Source: Actinoplanes solisilvae
GTDB lineage: Bacteria > Actinomycetota > Actinomycetes > Mycobacteriales > Micromonosporaceae
Direction: 5' to 3'
DNA: 64,000 nt
NCBI RefSeq assembly: GCF_003999975.1
Contig: NZ_RJAC01000002.1
Coordinates: 434,001-498,000 of the forward strand
Both the position numbers and the translations under genes were made by a program. This document shows positions 29,858-37,940 of the stretch, piece after piece (the first letter of the stretch is position 1; every line of letters starts with the position of its first letter). A model generated the notes under the pieces. It was not told the DNA's origin. It ran no database searches and saw only the letters and a list, made by a program, of their open reading frames with translations.

Positions 29858-30391
29858 ATGGAGACGTTCACGAACGCGGAACGATACGACCGCCACGCCG
29901 GAAGGCTGGGCCGCAAGCTCTACGACCGAGTCGTGGCGGATGCGCACGAGGCCGGGTTGCCGGCGGGGACACGGGTGCTGGACGTCGGAACCGGGCCGGG
30001 GCGAGTGCCGCGGGCGTTGGCTCTGGCCGAGCCGTCCTGGATCGTGGAGGGCGTAGATCTCTCGCCGCAAATGATCGCGTATGCCCGACAGCGGTCGTCA
30101 GCAGTCAGCTACGCAGTGGGCGATGTGGCCGCGCTCCCCTATCCGGACGCGAGCTTCGACCTGATCGTGTCGTCGCTGAGCCAGCACCACTGGTCCGATG
30201 TGCACGGCGGGCTGCGAGACCTGCGCCGAGTGCTGCGACCGGGTGGACGGCTGTGGATCTATGACTTCCGGTGGGCTCTCGCCCGGGCTTCGCGGGCCGC
30301 GAAGGAGCTGTTCACCGAGATCCAGCGCGAGCCAGTGCGGCTTACGCGGTGGCTGTTCCCGCTGATAGCCCGGCTGAGCGCGCGAGGCTGA
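29858..30391 (+). CDS. SAM-dependent methyltransferase, class I
   Basis: 177 residues. Motif I VLDVGTGPGRVPRALAL (about 38-54), the acidic residue in VEGVDLSPQM, motif for adenine binding around GDVAALPYPDASFDLIVSS, and the post-motif LRPGGRLWIYDF. It fits Methyltransf_11/25 and is slightly short at the C-terminus. The acceptor substrate is unknown. It starts 12 bases after the second operator palindrome, so it is probably repressed by the divergent TetR protein. Confidence 0.87.
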   Translation: METFTNAERYDRHAGRLGRKLYDRVVADAHEAGLPAGTRVLDVGTGPGRVPRALALAEPSWIVEGVDLSPQMIAYARQRSSAVSYAVGDVAALPYPDASFDLIVSSLSQHHWSDVHGGLRDLRRVLRPGGRLWIYDFRWALARASRAAKELFTEIQREPVRLTRWLFPLIARLSARG

Positions 30392-30419
30392 GGCCGGTCG
30401 GGGCTGAACACACGCGGGT

Positions 30420-30704
30420 TCAGCGGCTCACCTGCGTGAGCCGGGCCTGGCGGGCGGCGGTCGAGCGGCGCGGCTCGGCCAGGATCGCCAGCAGGGCCAC
30501 GGCGGTCAGGGCTGCGCCGGCCAGCGCGGGATAGCGCGGACCCGCCCCCGTGAGCAGGGCGCTTCCCAGCAGGGCGCCGCCCGTGATGCCGACGTTGAAA
30601 GCCGTCGAGGTGCCGGCGGCGGCCATGTCGGTGGTGCCCGGGGCGACTTCGAGCACACGGGCCCCAAGGGCCGCGAGGGCGGTCCAGGCTCGTGCGCGAT
30701 TCAT
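30420..30704 (-). pseudogene. C-terminal fragment of an MFS transporter
   Basis: 94 codons matching only the last two to three helices of a DHA1-type (Cmx/AraJ-like) permease: MAAAGTSTAFNVGITGGALLGSALL and the final helix ALTAVALLAILAEP. The ten upstream helices are missing; the ~45 bases upstream lead straight to the stop of the TetR gene at 30748. There is no signal or promoter. It looks like the remnant of an efflux gene, possibly the former partner of one of the flanking TetR genes. Confidence 0.7.
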
Positions 30705-30747
30705 GTCCCGGACGCTACCCAGGGGGTCCGACAGTTTTCGGGCGGGC

Positions 30748-31410
30748 TCAGGAGCGGGCGCGGGCCATCGCCTCGACGCCGCTCATCAGCAGGTCGACGC
30801 CGAACGTGTAATAGCGCTCGACGTCTGGCTCCCCCGCATAGGTGGCCCCGATCTGCACGAGCATCGGGAACTGGTCGACCGGCAGGCACTCGAGCTCGAT
30901 GCGCCGCTGCCGCCGCCACTCGGGCACGTCACCGGCCGCCATCTGCGACGGCTTCTCGACCTGGGCGTGCACCAGACCGATCACGCTGTGCAGCAGATAG
31001 CTGCCGATCCAGTAGCCCTCCTGCACCGTGAAGCCGGCCTGGGCGAGCAGGGCCAGCGCGTCTTCGGTGGCGCGGTTGAAGCTGGTCGCACGGGCCTTGT
31101 CGGACTGGTGCAGCAGGTCGGGCAGGATCGGGTGCCGCCGCATGGCGTCGACCAGCGACTCGACCATCGCGCGGAGCTGTTTCGGCCAGGGGCCGCTCGT
31201 GCCGGGGTCGGCCCGCACGTCGCTCAGCGCGTGATCGACCACGCCCAGGAACAGCTCTTCCTTGTTCTTGAAGTGCCAGTAGAGCGCCATCGGGGTGACG
31301 CCCAGTTCCTGCGCGAGCCGACGGATCGTCACCGCGTCGAGCCCCTCGGTGTCGCCGAGGCGCAGCGCCGCCTCGGCCACGGTCGCCTTGCTGAGTCGTT
31401 CTGCCGCCAC
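30748..31410 (-). CDS. TetR family repressor with TetR_C tetracycline-type C-terminus
   Basis: 220 residues. HTH about 5-50 with AVTIRRLAQELGVTPMALYWHFKNKEEL, then a C-terminal domain of the class that binds tetracycline-like ligands (YWIGSYLLHSVIGLV, YYTFGVDLLMSGVEAM). GTG 31410 is 6 bases after TATGGT. It is divergent from a DHA2 exporter with nested palindromes between them, the classic TetR/efflux layout, so it should repress the exporter until a substrate binds. Confidence 0.88.
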   Translation of the reverse strand: MAAERLSKATVAEAALRLGDTEGLDAVTIRRLAQELGVTPMALYWHFKNKEELFLGVVDHALSDVRADPGTSGPWPKQLRAMVESLVDAMRRHPILPDLLHQSDKARATSFNRATEDALALLAQAGFTVQEGYWIGSYLLHSVIGLVHAQVEKPSQMAAGDVPEWRRQRRIELECLPVDQFPMLVQIGATYAGEPDVERYYTFGVDLLMSGVEAMARARS

Positions 31411-31416
31411 TTGACA

Positions 31417-31422
31417 ACCATA
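31417..31422 (-). promoter_or_regulatory. -10 hexamer (TATGGT), leaderless start
   Basis: TATGGT lies 6 bases before GTG 31410 and partly overlaps the outer operator arm. Confidence 0.45.
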
Positions 31423-31475
31423 CAACGTACAGGTCTCATGTACGAGGTACATGTACGCCGTACAAGGACGTTGTA
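31421..31475. promoter_or_regulatory. Nested inverted repeats, TetR operator for efflux divergon
   Basis: The inner perfect palindrome CATGTACGAGGTACATG spans 31437-31453. Outer arms TACAACGT (31421-31428) and ACGTTGTA (31468-31475) are also inverted. GTAC occurs six times in ~50 bases, suggesting more than one bound dimer. Confidence 0.7.
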
Positions 31476-31487
31476 CAGGGGGGCGTT

Positions 31488-32912
31488 ATGGAGAAGAACC
31501 GCAGGTGGTGGGCGCTGGTCGCGGTGGCGCTGGGCACGTTCATGACCTATCTGGACAACAACGTGGTGAACGTTGCTCTCCCTTCGATCCAGCGCGATCT
31601 GGGGCTGAGCATCGAGGGACTGGAATGGATCGCCAGCTCCTACATCCTGGTCTTCGCCGGCTTCCTGCTGGCCGGGGGCCGCATCGCCGACGTGCTGGGC
31701 ATGCGTGGCGCGTTCTTCGGCGGCCTCGCGATCTTCACGGTCGCCTCGGTCGTCGCCGGTCTCGCGCAGAGCCAGGAGATGCTGATCGGCGCGCGGGCCG
31801 TGCAGGGCGTGGGCGCGGCCCTGCTCACCCCGGCCTCGCTGGCCCTGCTGCCGGCGCTGTTCCCGAATCCCCGCGAACGCGGAACGGCCATCGGCATCTG
31901 GGGCGGCGTGGGCGCGCTGGCCCTGGCCATCGGGCCGCTGACCGGCGGCTGGCTCAGTGAACACGTGTCGTGGGGCTGGATCTTCCTGATCAACGCCCCG
32001 ATCGGCGTCGCCACCGCCGTTCTCGCCGCGGTGAGCATCCCGGCCGGTCGTCGCGCCAAGAACCGCGGGCTCGACCTGCCCGGTCTCGCCACCTCGTCGC
32101 TCGCGCTCTTCGCCCTGACGTTCGCGCTGATCGAGGGAGAGTCACGCGGCTGGAGCGACGGCCTGATCCTGGCCGGTTTCGCCGTCGCCGCGGTCAGTGC
32201 GATCGCCTTCATGGTCATCGAGTCTCGCTCGGCCAATCCGATGATGAACCTCGGCTTCTTCCGCATGCGCGTCTTCAGCGGCGGCCTGCTCGCGATGGGC
32301 CTGTGGGCGTTCGGCGTGTTCGGCATCTACTTCTACACGGCCATCTACATGCAGAACGTGCTCGGCTTCTCGCCCACCGAGGCGGGCGCCGCGTTCGTGC
32401 CGATGGCGCTGGTCATGGCCGTGATGGCGACGCTCTCGCCGCGGCTCGAGGCACGGTTCGGGGCCGCGCGCACGGTGGCGGCCGCACTCGCGCTCATGGC
32501 GGTGTCGGTCGCGGGCATCGCGTCGTACGGGGAAGGAACTTCCTATCTGGATCTGTTGCCGTGGTTCCTGGTCTACGGCGTCGGCGGCGGGTTGCTGGTG
32601 CCGCTGAACAACGTCGTGGTCGGCGCACTGCCGCTGAGCCGGGCCGGGATCGCGTCGGGCATGCTCAACGTCTCGCGTGAGGTGTTCGGCCTGCTCGGCA
32701 TCACGATCCTCGGCGCGATCCTGTCGAACCGGTCGAACGCGGCCACCGGCAGCGAGCTGCACCGCTACCTCGCCGGCTACCAGTTCTCGCTGGTCGTGGC
32801 GGCGATCCTGGTGGCCGCGGGCATTCCGATCGCGTTGTGGGCGCTGCGCTCGGTGCGCCCGGCCGCCGTCGACGAGCAGCTGCCGAAGGAACCGGCATAC
32901 TCGCAGGCGTGA
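31488..32912 (+). CDS. MFS drug exporter, DHA2 (EmrB/QacA) family
   Basis: 474 residues with about 14 membrane helices. Motif D1/A region LDNNVVNVALPSIQRDLG at helix 1, GGRIADVLGMRGAF (motif A), GVGAALLTPASLALL and a motif C-like GPLTGGWL are present. Proton-driven efflux of a hydrophobic or aromatic drug is the family role; the divergent TetR protein suggests a tetracycline-like or related inducer. The stop overlaps the next gene (GTGA). Confidence 0.9.
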   Translation: MEKNRRWWALVAVALGTFMTYLDNNVVNVALPSIQRDLGLSIEGLEWIASSYILVFAGFLLAGGRIADVLGMRGAFFGGLAIFTVASVVAGLAQSQEMLIGARAVQGVGAALLTPASLALLPALFPNPRERGTAIGIWGGVGALALAIGPLTGGWLSEHVSWGWIFLINAPIGVATAVLAAVSIPAGRRAKNRGLDLPGLATSSLALFALTFALIEGESRGWSDGLILAGFAVAAVSAIAFMVIESRSANPMMNLGFFRMRVFSGGLLAMGLWAFGVFGIYFYTAIYMQNVLGFSPTEAGAAFVPMALVMAVMATLSPRLEARFGAARTVAAALALMAVSVAGIASYGEGTSYLDLLPWFLVYGVGGGLLVPLNNVVVGALPLSRAGIASGMLNVSREVFGLLGITILGAILSNRSNAATGSELHRYLAGYQFSLVVAAILVAAGIPIALWALRSVRPAAVDEQLPKEPAYSQA

Positions 32913-33205
32913 CGAGAACACCCCGGTTGGAGATCGAGTACTGCACGCAGTGCCGCTGGCTGATGCGGGCCGCGTGGACGGCGCAGGAGCTGCTCACCAC
33001 GTTCCAGAAGGAGCTGGGCGAGGTGGCGCTGGTGCCGGGCACGGGCGGGGTGTTCGAGATCCGGCTCGACGACGAGCTGCTGTGGTCGCGCAAGGAGAGC
33101 GGTTTTCCGGAGCTGCCCGAGTTGAAGCGGCTGGTGCGCGACCGCATCGCGCCCGGCCGCTCCCTCGGTCACACCGACCGCGCGGCCGAGAGTCCTAGCG
33201 GCTGA
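32909..33205 (+). CDS. SelT/SelW/SelH (Rdx) family thioredoxin-like protein
   Basis: 98 residues. LEIEYCTQCRWLMRAAW holds the CxxC redox motif (the second Cys replaces the selenocysteine of SelW-type proteins), and GVFEIRLDDELLWSRKESGFPELPELK is the typical Rdx C-terminal part. Bacterial Rdx proteins are presumed redox proteins; partner unknown. GTG overlaps the MFS stop by 4 bases, so it is translationally coupled to the exporter. The 3' end overlaps the convergent DinB gene by 11 bases. Confidence 0.85.
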   Translation: MTRTPRLEIEYCTQCRWLMRAAWTAQELLTTFQKELGEVALVPGTGGVFEIRLDDELLWSRKESGFPELPELKRLVRDRIAPGRSLGHTDRAAESPSG

Positions 33206-33965
33206 AGAGCACGTCGAGGTCGCGCTCGGCATAGAGCCGGTGATGCCATTCCTCGTTCAAGACCGTCAACAGGCATTCCCGTACGGGGTACCGGTCCGGC
33301 GGCGGCCAGCCGATGCCCTCGGTCGGGGTCGTACGAGAGTCCAGCTCCGCGACGGTCAATGAGCCGACCACCCGGCGTACGGTCGCCATCCGGTCAAGCC
33401 GCAGCTCGAGCACCTCGTCGAGGGTCGGCCGCACCGCCCGGTCGCGCGGTACCCCGGGCGTGTCGGGCATGCCGTCCCAGGGCAGCGAGAGCGGATGCCA
33501 CGGCGCCTGCTCGCCGAGCATCGCCCGGGAGACCCACGACTCGGTGGCGAACGCGAGATGCCGCAGCGTCTCGATGAACGACCATTCGCCGTCGACCGAT
33601 TCGTGCAGCATCTCCGGCGGCAGTTTGCGGGCCCGCTCGACCGTGCCCTCCCACATGGTCCCGACGAGGTCCCACGCCTCGCGGAACCCGGCCGGGTCGG
33701 TCGGGCGCATCTTGGGCCGCCGCGGGTCGCGCCGGTCGAGCTCGGCCTCGACCAGCGGCGCCACGTCGACCCCGTTGATGACCAGGTTCTTGATCTCGCC
33801 CTCGATGCTCACGTCGCTCAGATAGACGCTGCGCATGACCGAGCCGAAGAAGTCGGTGTCGCGGAACACCGAGCGCCGCAGGTCGACGTCGGTGAACCGG
33901 GACGCGCTCAGGTCGACGTGGTTGAACCGGGACGCGCTCAGGTCCCGCTGCTCGAATTCCGCCAT
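33195..33965 (-). CDS. Pentapeptide repeat plus DinB-like domain protein
   Basis: 256 residues. Residues ~4-60 are pentapeptide-type repeats (LSASRFNHVDLSASRF, then DVDLRRSVFRDTDFFGS). Residues ~95-250 form a DinB-like four-helix domain with the His ligands expected of the fold in ETLRHLAFATESW and EEWHHRLYAERD. DinB-type proteins in actinobacteria include thiol-dependent transferases; function here is not evident. ATG 33965 lies 7 bases after TAGCCT. Its open frame continues across the ABC gene upstream, but that part is not homologous. Confidence 0.8.
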   Translation of the reverse strand: MAEFEQRDLSASRFNHVDLSASRFTDVDLRRSVFRDTDFFGSVMRSVYLSDVSIEGEIKNLVINGVDVAPLVEAELDRRDPRRPKMRPTDPAGFREAWDLVGTMWEGTVERARKLPPEMLHESVDGEWSFIETLRHLAFATESWVSRAMLGEQAPWHPLSLPWDGMPDTPGVPRDRAVRPTLDEVLELRLDRMATVRRVVGSLTVAELDSRTTPTEGIGWPPPDRYPVRECLLTVLNEEWHHRLYAERDLDVLFSR

Positions 33966-33972
33966 GTCTCGC

Positions 33973-33978
33973 AGGCTA
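33973..33978 (-). promoter_or_regulatory. -10 hexamer (TAGCCT), leaderless start
   Basis: TAGCCT lies 7 bases before ATG 33965 in the 17-base gap after the siderophore ATPase gene. Confidence 0.4.
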
Positions 33979-33982
33979 GGTG

Positions 33983-34807
33983 CTATTCCGGACGATCCGC
34001 TTCCCCGATGCGATGCCGGCCGATCGGGACGATCATCGGCGTGTCCGAGATGGGGTCGTTCACGAGCCGGCAGCGCATGCCGAAGACGTCCTCGATGATC
34101 GACTCGCTGAGCACCTCGCCCGGCACGCCCGCGGTCACCACCGCGCCGTCCTTCATCACCACGAGATGGTCGGCGTAGCGGAAGGCCAGGTTCAGCTCGT
34201 GCAGCACGATCACGACGGTCGTGCCCTCGGCCTCGTTCAGGTCGGTGAGCAGGTCGAGCACCTCGACCTGATGGCTGATGTCGAGGTAGGTCGTCGGCTC
34301 GTCGAGCAGCAGGATCCCGGTGCGCTGGGCCAGCGCCATCGCGATCCAGACCCGTTGCCTTTGCCCGCCGGAGAGCTCGTCGACCGGCCGGGCCGCCAGC
34401 GACAGCGTGCCCGTCGCCGTGAGCGCCTGCGTGACGGCGTCGTCGTCCCCGCTGCTCCACCGGCGGAACCAGCCCTGGTGCACGTGCCGGCCCCGGCTGA
34501 CCAGGTCGGTGACCGTGATGCCGTCCGGCGCGATCGGTCCCTGCGGCAGGATGCCGAGCTTGAGCGCGACGTCCCGGCTCGGCGTCGCGTGTATTGATTT
34601 TCCGTCGAGCAGCACCGCGCCCGACGCGGCGGGCAACAGCCGGGCCAGCCCGCTCAGGAACGTCGACTTCCCGCAGGCGTTCGGGCCCACGATGATCGTG
34701 ACCTTGCCGGTGGGCAGCGCCATGCTCAGGTCGCGGACCACGGTCCGTTCGCCGTATCCCAGCGACAGCCGGTCGGCCTCCAAGTTCACGGGAGCGGGCA
34801 CCGTCAT
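33983..34807 (-). CDS. Iron-siderophore ABC transporter, ATP-binding protein
   Basis: 274 residues. Walker A GPNACGKSTFL, the signature LSGGQRQRVWIA, Walker B ILLLDEPTTYLD and LHELN with the switch His. The pattern ACGKS and TYLDISHQVEVLDLL is typical of FecE/FepC-type importers. It is the last gene of the four-gene uptake operon and overlaps the permease stop by 4 bases (ATGA). It would energise ferric-siderophore import. Confidence 0.92.
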   Translation of the reverse strand: MTVPAPVNLEADRLSLGYGERTVVRDLSMALPTGKVTIIVGPNACGKSTFLSGLARLLPAASGAVLLDGKSIHATPSRDVALKLGILPQGPIAPDGITVTDLVSRGRHVHQGWFRRWSSGDDDAVTQALTATGTLSLAARPVDELSGGQRQRVWIAMALAQRTGILLLDEPTTYLDISHQVEVLDLLTDLNEAEGTTVVIVLHELNLAFRYADHLVVMKDGAVVTAGVPGEVLSESIIEDVFGMRCRLVNDPISDTPMIVPIGRHRIGEADRPE

Positions 34808-35829
34808 CCTCCTCGGCCGGAGCGGTTGGCCGTGGCGAGCAGCCACAGCAGGTAGGGGGCGCCGATGACGCCGGTGACGACGCCGACCGGGAACTGGCGG
34901 GCGCCGAGCAGGTGTGTGCCGATGAAGTCGGAGGCGAGCACCAGCACCGCCCCGACCAGGGCGGCCTGCACCAGGACGGGCCGTCCACCGCCGACCAGGC
35001 GTACGGCGATCGGGCCGGACATGAACGCGACGAACGCGATCGGTCCGGCCGCCGAGGTCGCCATGCCGGCCAGGCACACGCCGGTGAGCAGCAGCGCGAA
35101 TCGGCTCCACTCGACCCGTACGCCGAATGCTTTGGCCAGGTCGTCGCCGAGCTGCATGCCCGAGAGCACCCGCCCCAGCACCAGGGCCAGCGGCACCAGG
35201 ATCACCTCGGCGACGGCCAGCGGCACGATCTGGGCCCAGGTGCGGCCGTTCACGCTGCCGGTGAGCCAGATCAGCGCCTCGGCCGCGATCTTCACGTCCG
35301 AGCGGGTCAGGATGAACGAGGTGATGCTGGTCAGCGCCGTGCCGACGCCGATGCCGACGAGGATCAGCCGATAGCCGCCGACGCCCTTGCGCCACGAGAG
35401 CAGGTAGATGGCCAGGGCGGTGACGACGGCGCCACCCAGTGCGGCCGCCGCGACCCCTCCCCCGCTCACGCCGAAGACCAGCACCGTCGTCACCGCGGCG
35501 GCCGTCGCGCCCTGGCTGACGCCGATCACGTCGGGGCTGGCCAGCGGGTTGCGCAGGAGCTGCTGGAAGATCGCGCCGGCCAGCCCGAACGCGAGCCCGG
35601 CCAGCGCCGAGACCGACGCCCGGGGCAGTCGCAGTTCGTGCATGACGTACTCGACGCCCGGCGGCGTGGACAGGCCCAGCAGCGAGCGCACCACGTCGGG
35701 CAGCGAGATCTGGAAGTCGCCGTAGGAGAGGGCCAGCGCGAACACCGCCACCACGGCGACGGCCAGCACGACGGTGACCCGGCGGCCGCGAGCGAGCTCC
35801 CGGCGACGAATGTCGGCGATCACGTTCAC
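34804..35829 (-). CDS. Iron-siderophore ABC transporter permease (FecCD type)
   Basis: 341 residues with about 9-10 membrane helices. The BtuC/FecCD-family signatures ASPDVIGVSQGATAAA, WLTGSVNGRTW and AGPIAFVAFMSGPIAVRL are clear. GTG start overlaps the preceding permease gene (GTGA) and its stop overlaps the ATPase gene (ATGA). It should form the heterodimeric channel with the protein encoded upstream. Confidence 0.92.
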   Translation of the reverse strand: MNVIADIRRRELARGRRVTVVLAVAVVAVFALALSYGDFQISLPDVVRSLLGLSTPPGVEYVMHELRLPRASVSALAGLAFGLAGAIFQQLLRNPLASPDVIGVSQGATAAAVTTVLVFGVSGGGVAAAALGGAVVTALAIYLLSWRKGVGGYRLILVGIGVGTALTSITSFILTRSDVKIAAEALIWLTGSVNGRTWAQIVPLAVAEVILVPLALVLGRVLSGMQLGDDLAKAFGVRVEWSRFALLLTGVCLAGMATSAAGPIAFVAFMSGPIAVRLVGGGRPVLVQAALVGAVLVLASDFIGTHLLGARQFPVGVVTGVIGAPYLLWLLATANRSGRGG

Positions 35830-36845
35830 AGCTCGGCCAGCCTTTCCCGGCGGGCCAGGATGATGAAGATCGGGGCGCCGATGATCGCGGTGACGATGCC
35901 GACCTGCACCTCCCCGGGGCGGGCGATGACCCGGCCGAGCACGTCGGCCAGCAGCAGGAGCAGCGGCGCGAGCAGCATCGAATAGGGCAGCAGCCATCGG
36001 TGGTCGGGGCCGGTGATCGCCCGCGCGATGTGCGGGATGACCAGGCCGATGAAGACGATCGGGCCGGCCATCGCGGTCGCCGCGCCGCAGAGCAGCACCA
36101 CCGCCCCGGCGGCCAGAAGCCGGGCGACGATCACGTTCTGGCCGAACGAGGTGGCGACGTCGTCGCCGAGGGCCAGGGCATTCAGCGCGCGGGCCGACCC
36201 GAGGGCGAGCAGCGCCCCGACGATCAGAAACGGCAGGCCCTGTACGGCGATGTCGGTGCCCCGGTTGGCCAGGGCGCCCACCTGCCAGAAGCGGAACTGG
36301 TCGTACGCGTCCACGTCGGTGATCAGCACGGCGGTGGTGAACGACGTGAGCCCGGCGGTGACCGCCGCACCGGCCAGCGCCAGCTTGACCGGGGTGGCGC
36401 CGCCGCGGCCGAGCGAGCCGATGGCGTACACGACGAACGAGGTGATCGCCGCGCCGAGGAAGCCGAACCAGACGTACCCGGTCAGGCCGGTGATCCCGAA
36501 GAAGCTGATCGCGATGACGATGAACAGCCCGGCTCCGGCGTTGACGCCGAGGATGCCGGGGTCGGCCAACGGGTTGCGGGTGACGCCCTGGATCACCGCA
36601 CCGGCCAGGCCGAACGCGGCCCCGGCGAGCAGCCCGATGATCGTGCGCGGTATCCGCGACTCGGTGACGATCAGGTCGACGGTGGCGTTGGGGTCGGGGC
36701 TGACCAGGGCGTGCAGGACCGTGCCGAAGGGGATGGCGCGGGCGCCGACGGCCAGGCTGAGAAGGGCTGCTCCGGCGAGGGCCGCCGCGACCACCACCAG
36801 TCCGGTGGTGAGCACGACGGCCCTGCGGTGACGGTTGTCCGGCAC
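35826..36845 (-). CDS. Iron-siderophore ABC transporter permease (FecCD type)
   Basis: 339 residues, about 9-10 membrane helices. Typical segments are ESRIPRTIIGLLAGAAFGLAG, RNPLADPGILGVNAGA, and PIVFIGLVIPHIARAITG with the coupling helix. The start is GTG 36845, 7 bases after the stop of the binding-protein gene. It is the second gene of the iron-uptake operon and translationally coupled to the second permease. Confidence 0.92.
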   Translation of the reverse strand: MPDNRHRRAVVLTTGLVVVAAALAGAALLSLAVGARAIPFGTVLHALVSPDPNATVDLIVTESRIPRTIIGLLAGAAFGLAGAVIQGVTRNPLADPGILGVNAGAGLFIVIAISFFGITGLTGYVWFGFLGAAITSFVVYAIGSLGRGGATPVKLALAGAAVTAGLTSFTTAVLITDVDAYDQFRFWQVGALANRGTDIAVQGLPFLIVGALLALGSARALNALALGDDVATSFGQNVIVARLLAAGAVVLLCGAATAMAGPIVFIGLVIPHIARAITGPDHRWLLPYSMLLAPLLLLLADVLGRVIARPGEVQVGIVTAIIGAPIFIILARRERLAEL

Positions 36846-36852
36846 CTGCGAC

Positions 36853-37854
36853 TCAGCCGAGGGCGGTAGCCAGCAGCGGGGTGACCTTGTCGACGGCGAA
36901 CGACAGGCCGCCGACCGACGCGCTCGAGAAGGCGTTCGAGATGTCCTTGTCGTCCATGTAGGCCACGTGACCGGCCTTGACCGACGGGACGGCCTGGAAG
37001 AGCTTGTCGTTCTTGACCTGGTCGAGCGTGGCCTGGATGAGGAAGACGACGGTCAGGTCGGCGTCGGCCAGGTCGAGTTGCTCGTTGGAGAGCGGGATGT
37101 AGAACGAGTTGGTCTTCTTGGCCTCGATCGCCGGCGCGTTCTTGAAGCCGAGCTTGGTGAGGAAGTCGACCCGGCCGTCGCCGGTGACGTAGGCGCCCCA
37201 GCCGTCGCCGGTGCGGGCGACCGCGGCCACGGTGGCGTCCTTGAACTTCGGGTTGGCCGCGGCGGCCGCGGTGAACTTCGCGTCCAGGTCGGTCTTGAGC
37301 TTGGCCGCCTCGGTCTGCTTGCCGAGCGCCTTGCCGACCATGTCGAGCTGCTGCTCCCAGGTGGTCAGGTACATCTCGCCGCCCTTGGGGACGTCGATCA
37401 CCGGAACGCCGAGCTTGCTGAGCTGGTCGTAGCGGGCTTTCTCGCCGCTGGACCGGGTGTCGAGGATCAGGTCGGGCTTGAGCGCGGCGACCTTCTCCAT
37501 GTCGACCTCGAGCGTGCCGAGCAGCTCGGGCTTCGTCGTGTACTTGCCGGCGTTCCACGGGCCCTGCCCGTCGCCGCCGAAGGCCAGCCAGTCGGACGCG
37601 CCGACCGGCTGCACACCGAGGGAGAGCGCCACGTCGGCGTCGCTCCAGCCGAGCGCGACAACCCGCTCGGGCTGCTTGGGGACGGTCACGTCACCGAACG
37701 CGGTCGGGATCGTGACCGGGAAGGCGGAGCCGGCTGCGGGTGCGGCGTTGTTCGTGTCCTCGCTGCCGGTCGTCGAGCAGCCGGCGAGGGCCACGACGGC
37801 GCCGAGGAGGCCGACCGACAGCAGTCGGCCGGCCCGCGAAAACGGAAGTCGCAT
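36853..37854 (-). CDS. Iron-siderophore substrate-binding lipoprotein
   Basis: 333 residues from ATG 37854. Lipoprotein signal with lipobox LAGC (Cys about residue 26). The mature protein is a helical-backbone (class III) binding protein: PERVVALGWSDADVALSLGVQPVG, KPELLGTLEVDMEKVAALKPDLIL and the C-terminal QAVPSVKAGHVAY region match FepB/FhuD-like proteins. It captures a ferric siderophore outside the membrane for the permeases downstream. It is first in the operon, preceded by GGAG and an iron box. Confidence 0.92.
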   Translation of the reverse strand: MRLPFSRAGRLLSVGLLGAVVALAGCSTTGSEDTNNAAPAAGSAFPVTIPTAFGDVTVPKQPERVVALGWSDADVALSLGVQPVGASDWLAFGGDGQGPWNAGKYTTKPELLGTLEVDMEKVAALKPDLILDTRSSGEKARYDQLSKLGVPVIDVPKGGEMYLTTWEQQLDMVGKALGKQTEAAKLKTDLDAKFTAAAAANPKFKDATVAAVARTGDGWGAYVTGDGRVDFLTKLGFKNAPAIEAKKTNSFYIPLSNEQLDLADADLTVVFLIQATLDQVKNDKLFQAVPSVKAGHVAYMDDKDISNAFSSASVGGLSFAVDKVTPLLATALG

Positions 37855-37874
37855 CAAGGCTCCATCAAGATTTA

Positions 37875-37893
37875 GTAGGTGAGCCTAACCTAA
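37875..37893 (-). promoter_or_regulatory. IdeR/DmdR (DtxR-type) iron box
   Basis: The 19-base site matches the palindromic consensus TTAGGTTAGCCTAACCTAA at 17 of 19 positions (top-strand GTAGGTGAGCCTAACCTAA). It overlaps a TAGGCT hexamer, the likely -10 of the siderophore operon. Iron-loaded IdeR/DmdR would repress transcription here. Confidence 0.85.
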
Positions 37894-37940
37894 TGAAGCT
37901 CACCATATCCGCAAGCCAGAGCCGTTCAGGTCACATTTTG

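Noticed and set aside
32909-33205. Selenoprotein with in-frame TGA
   Set aside because: The SelW-like motif is CxxC with a normal Cys codon, and no internal TGA is present.
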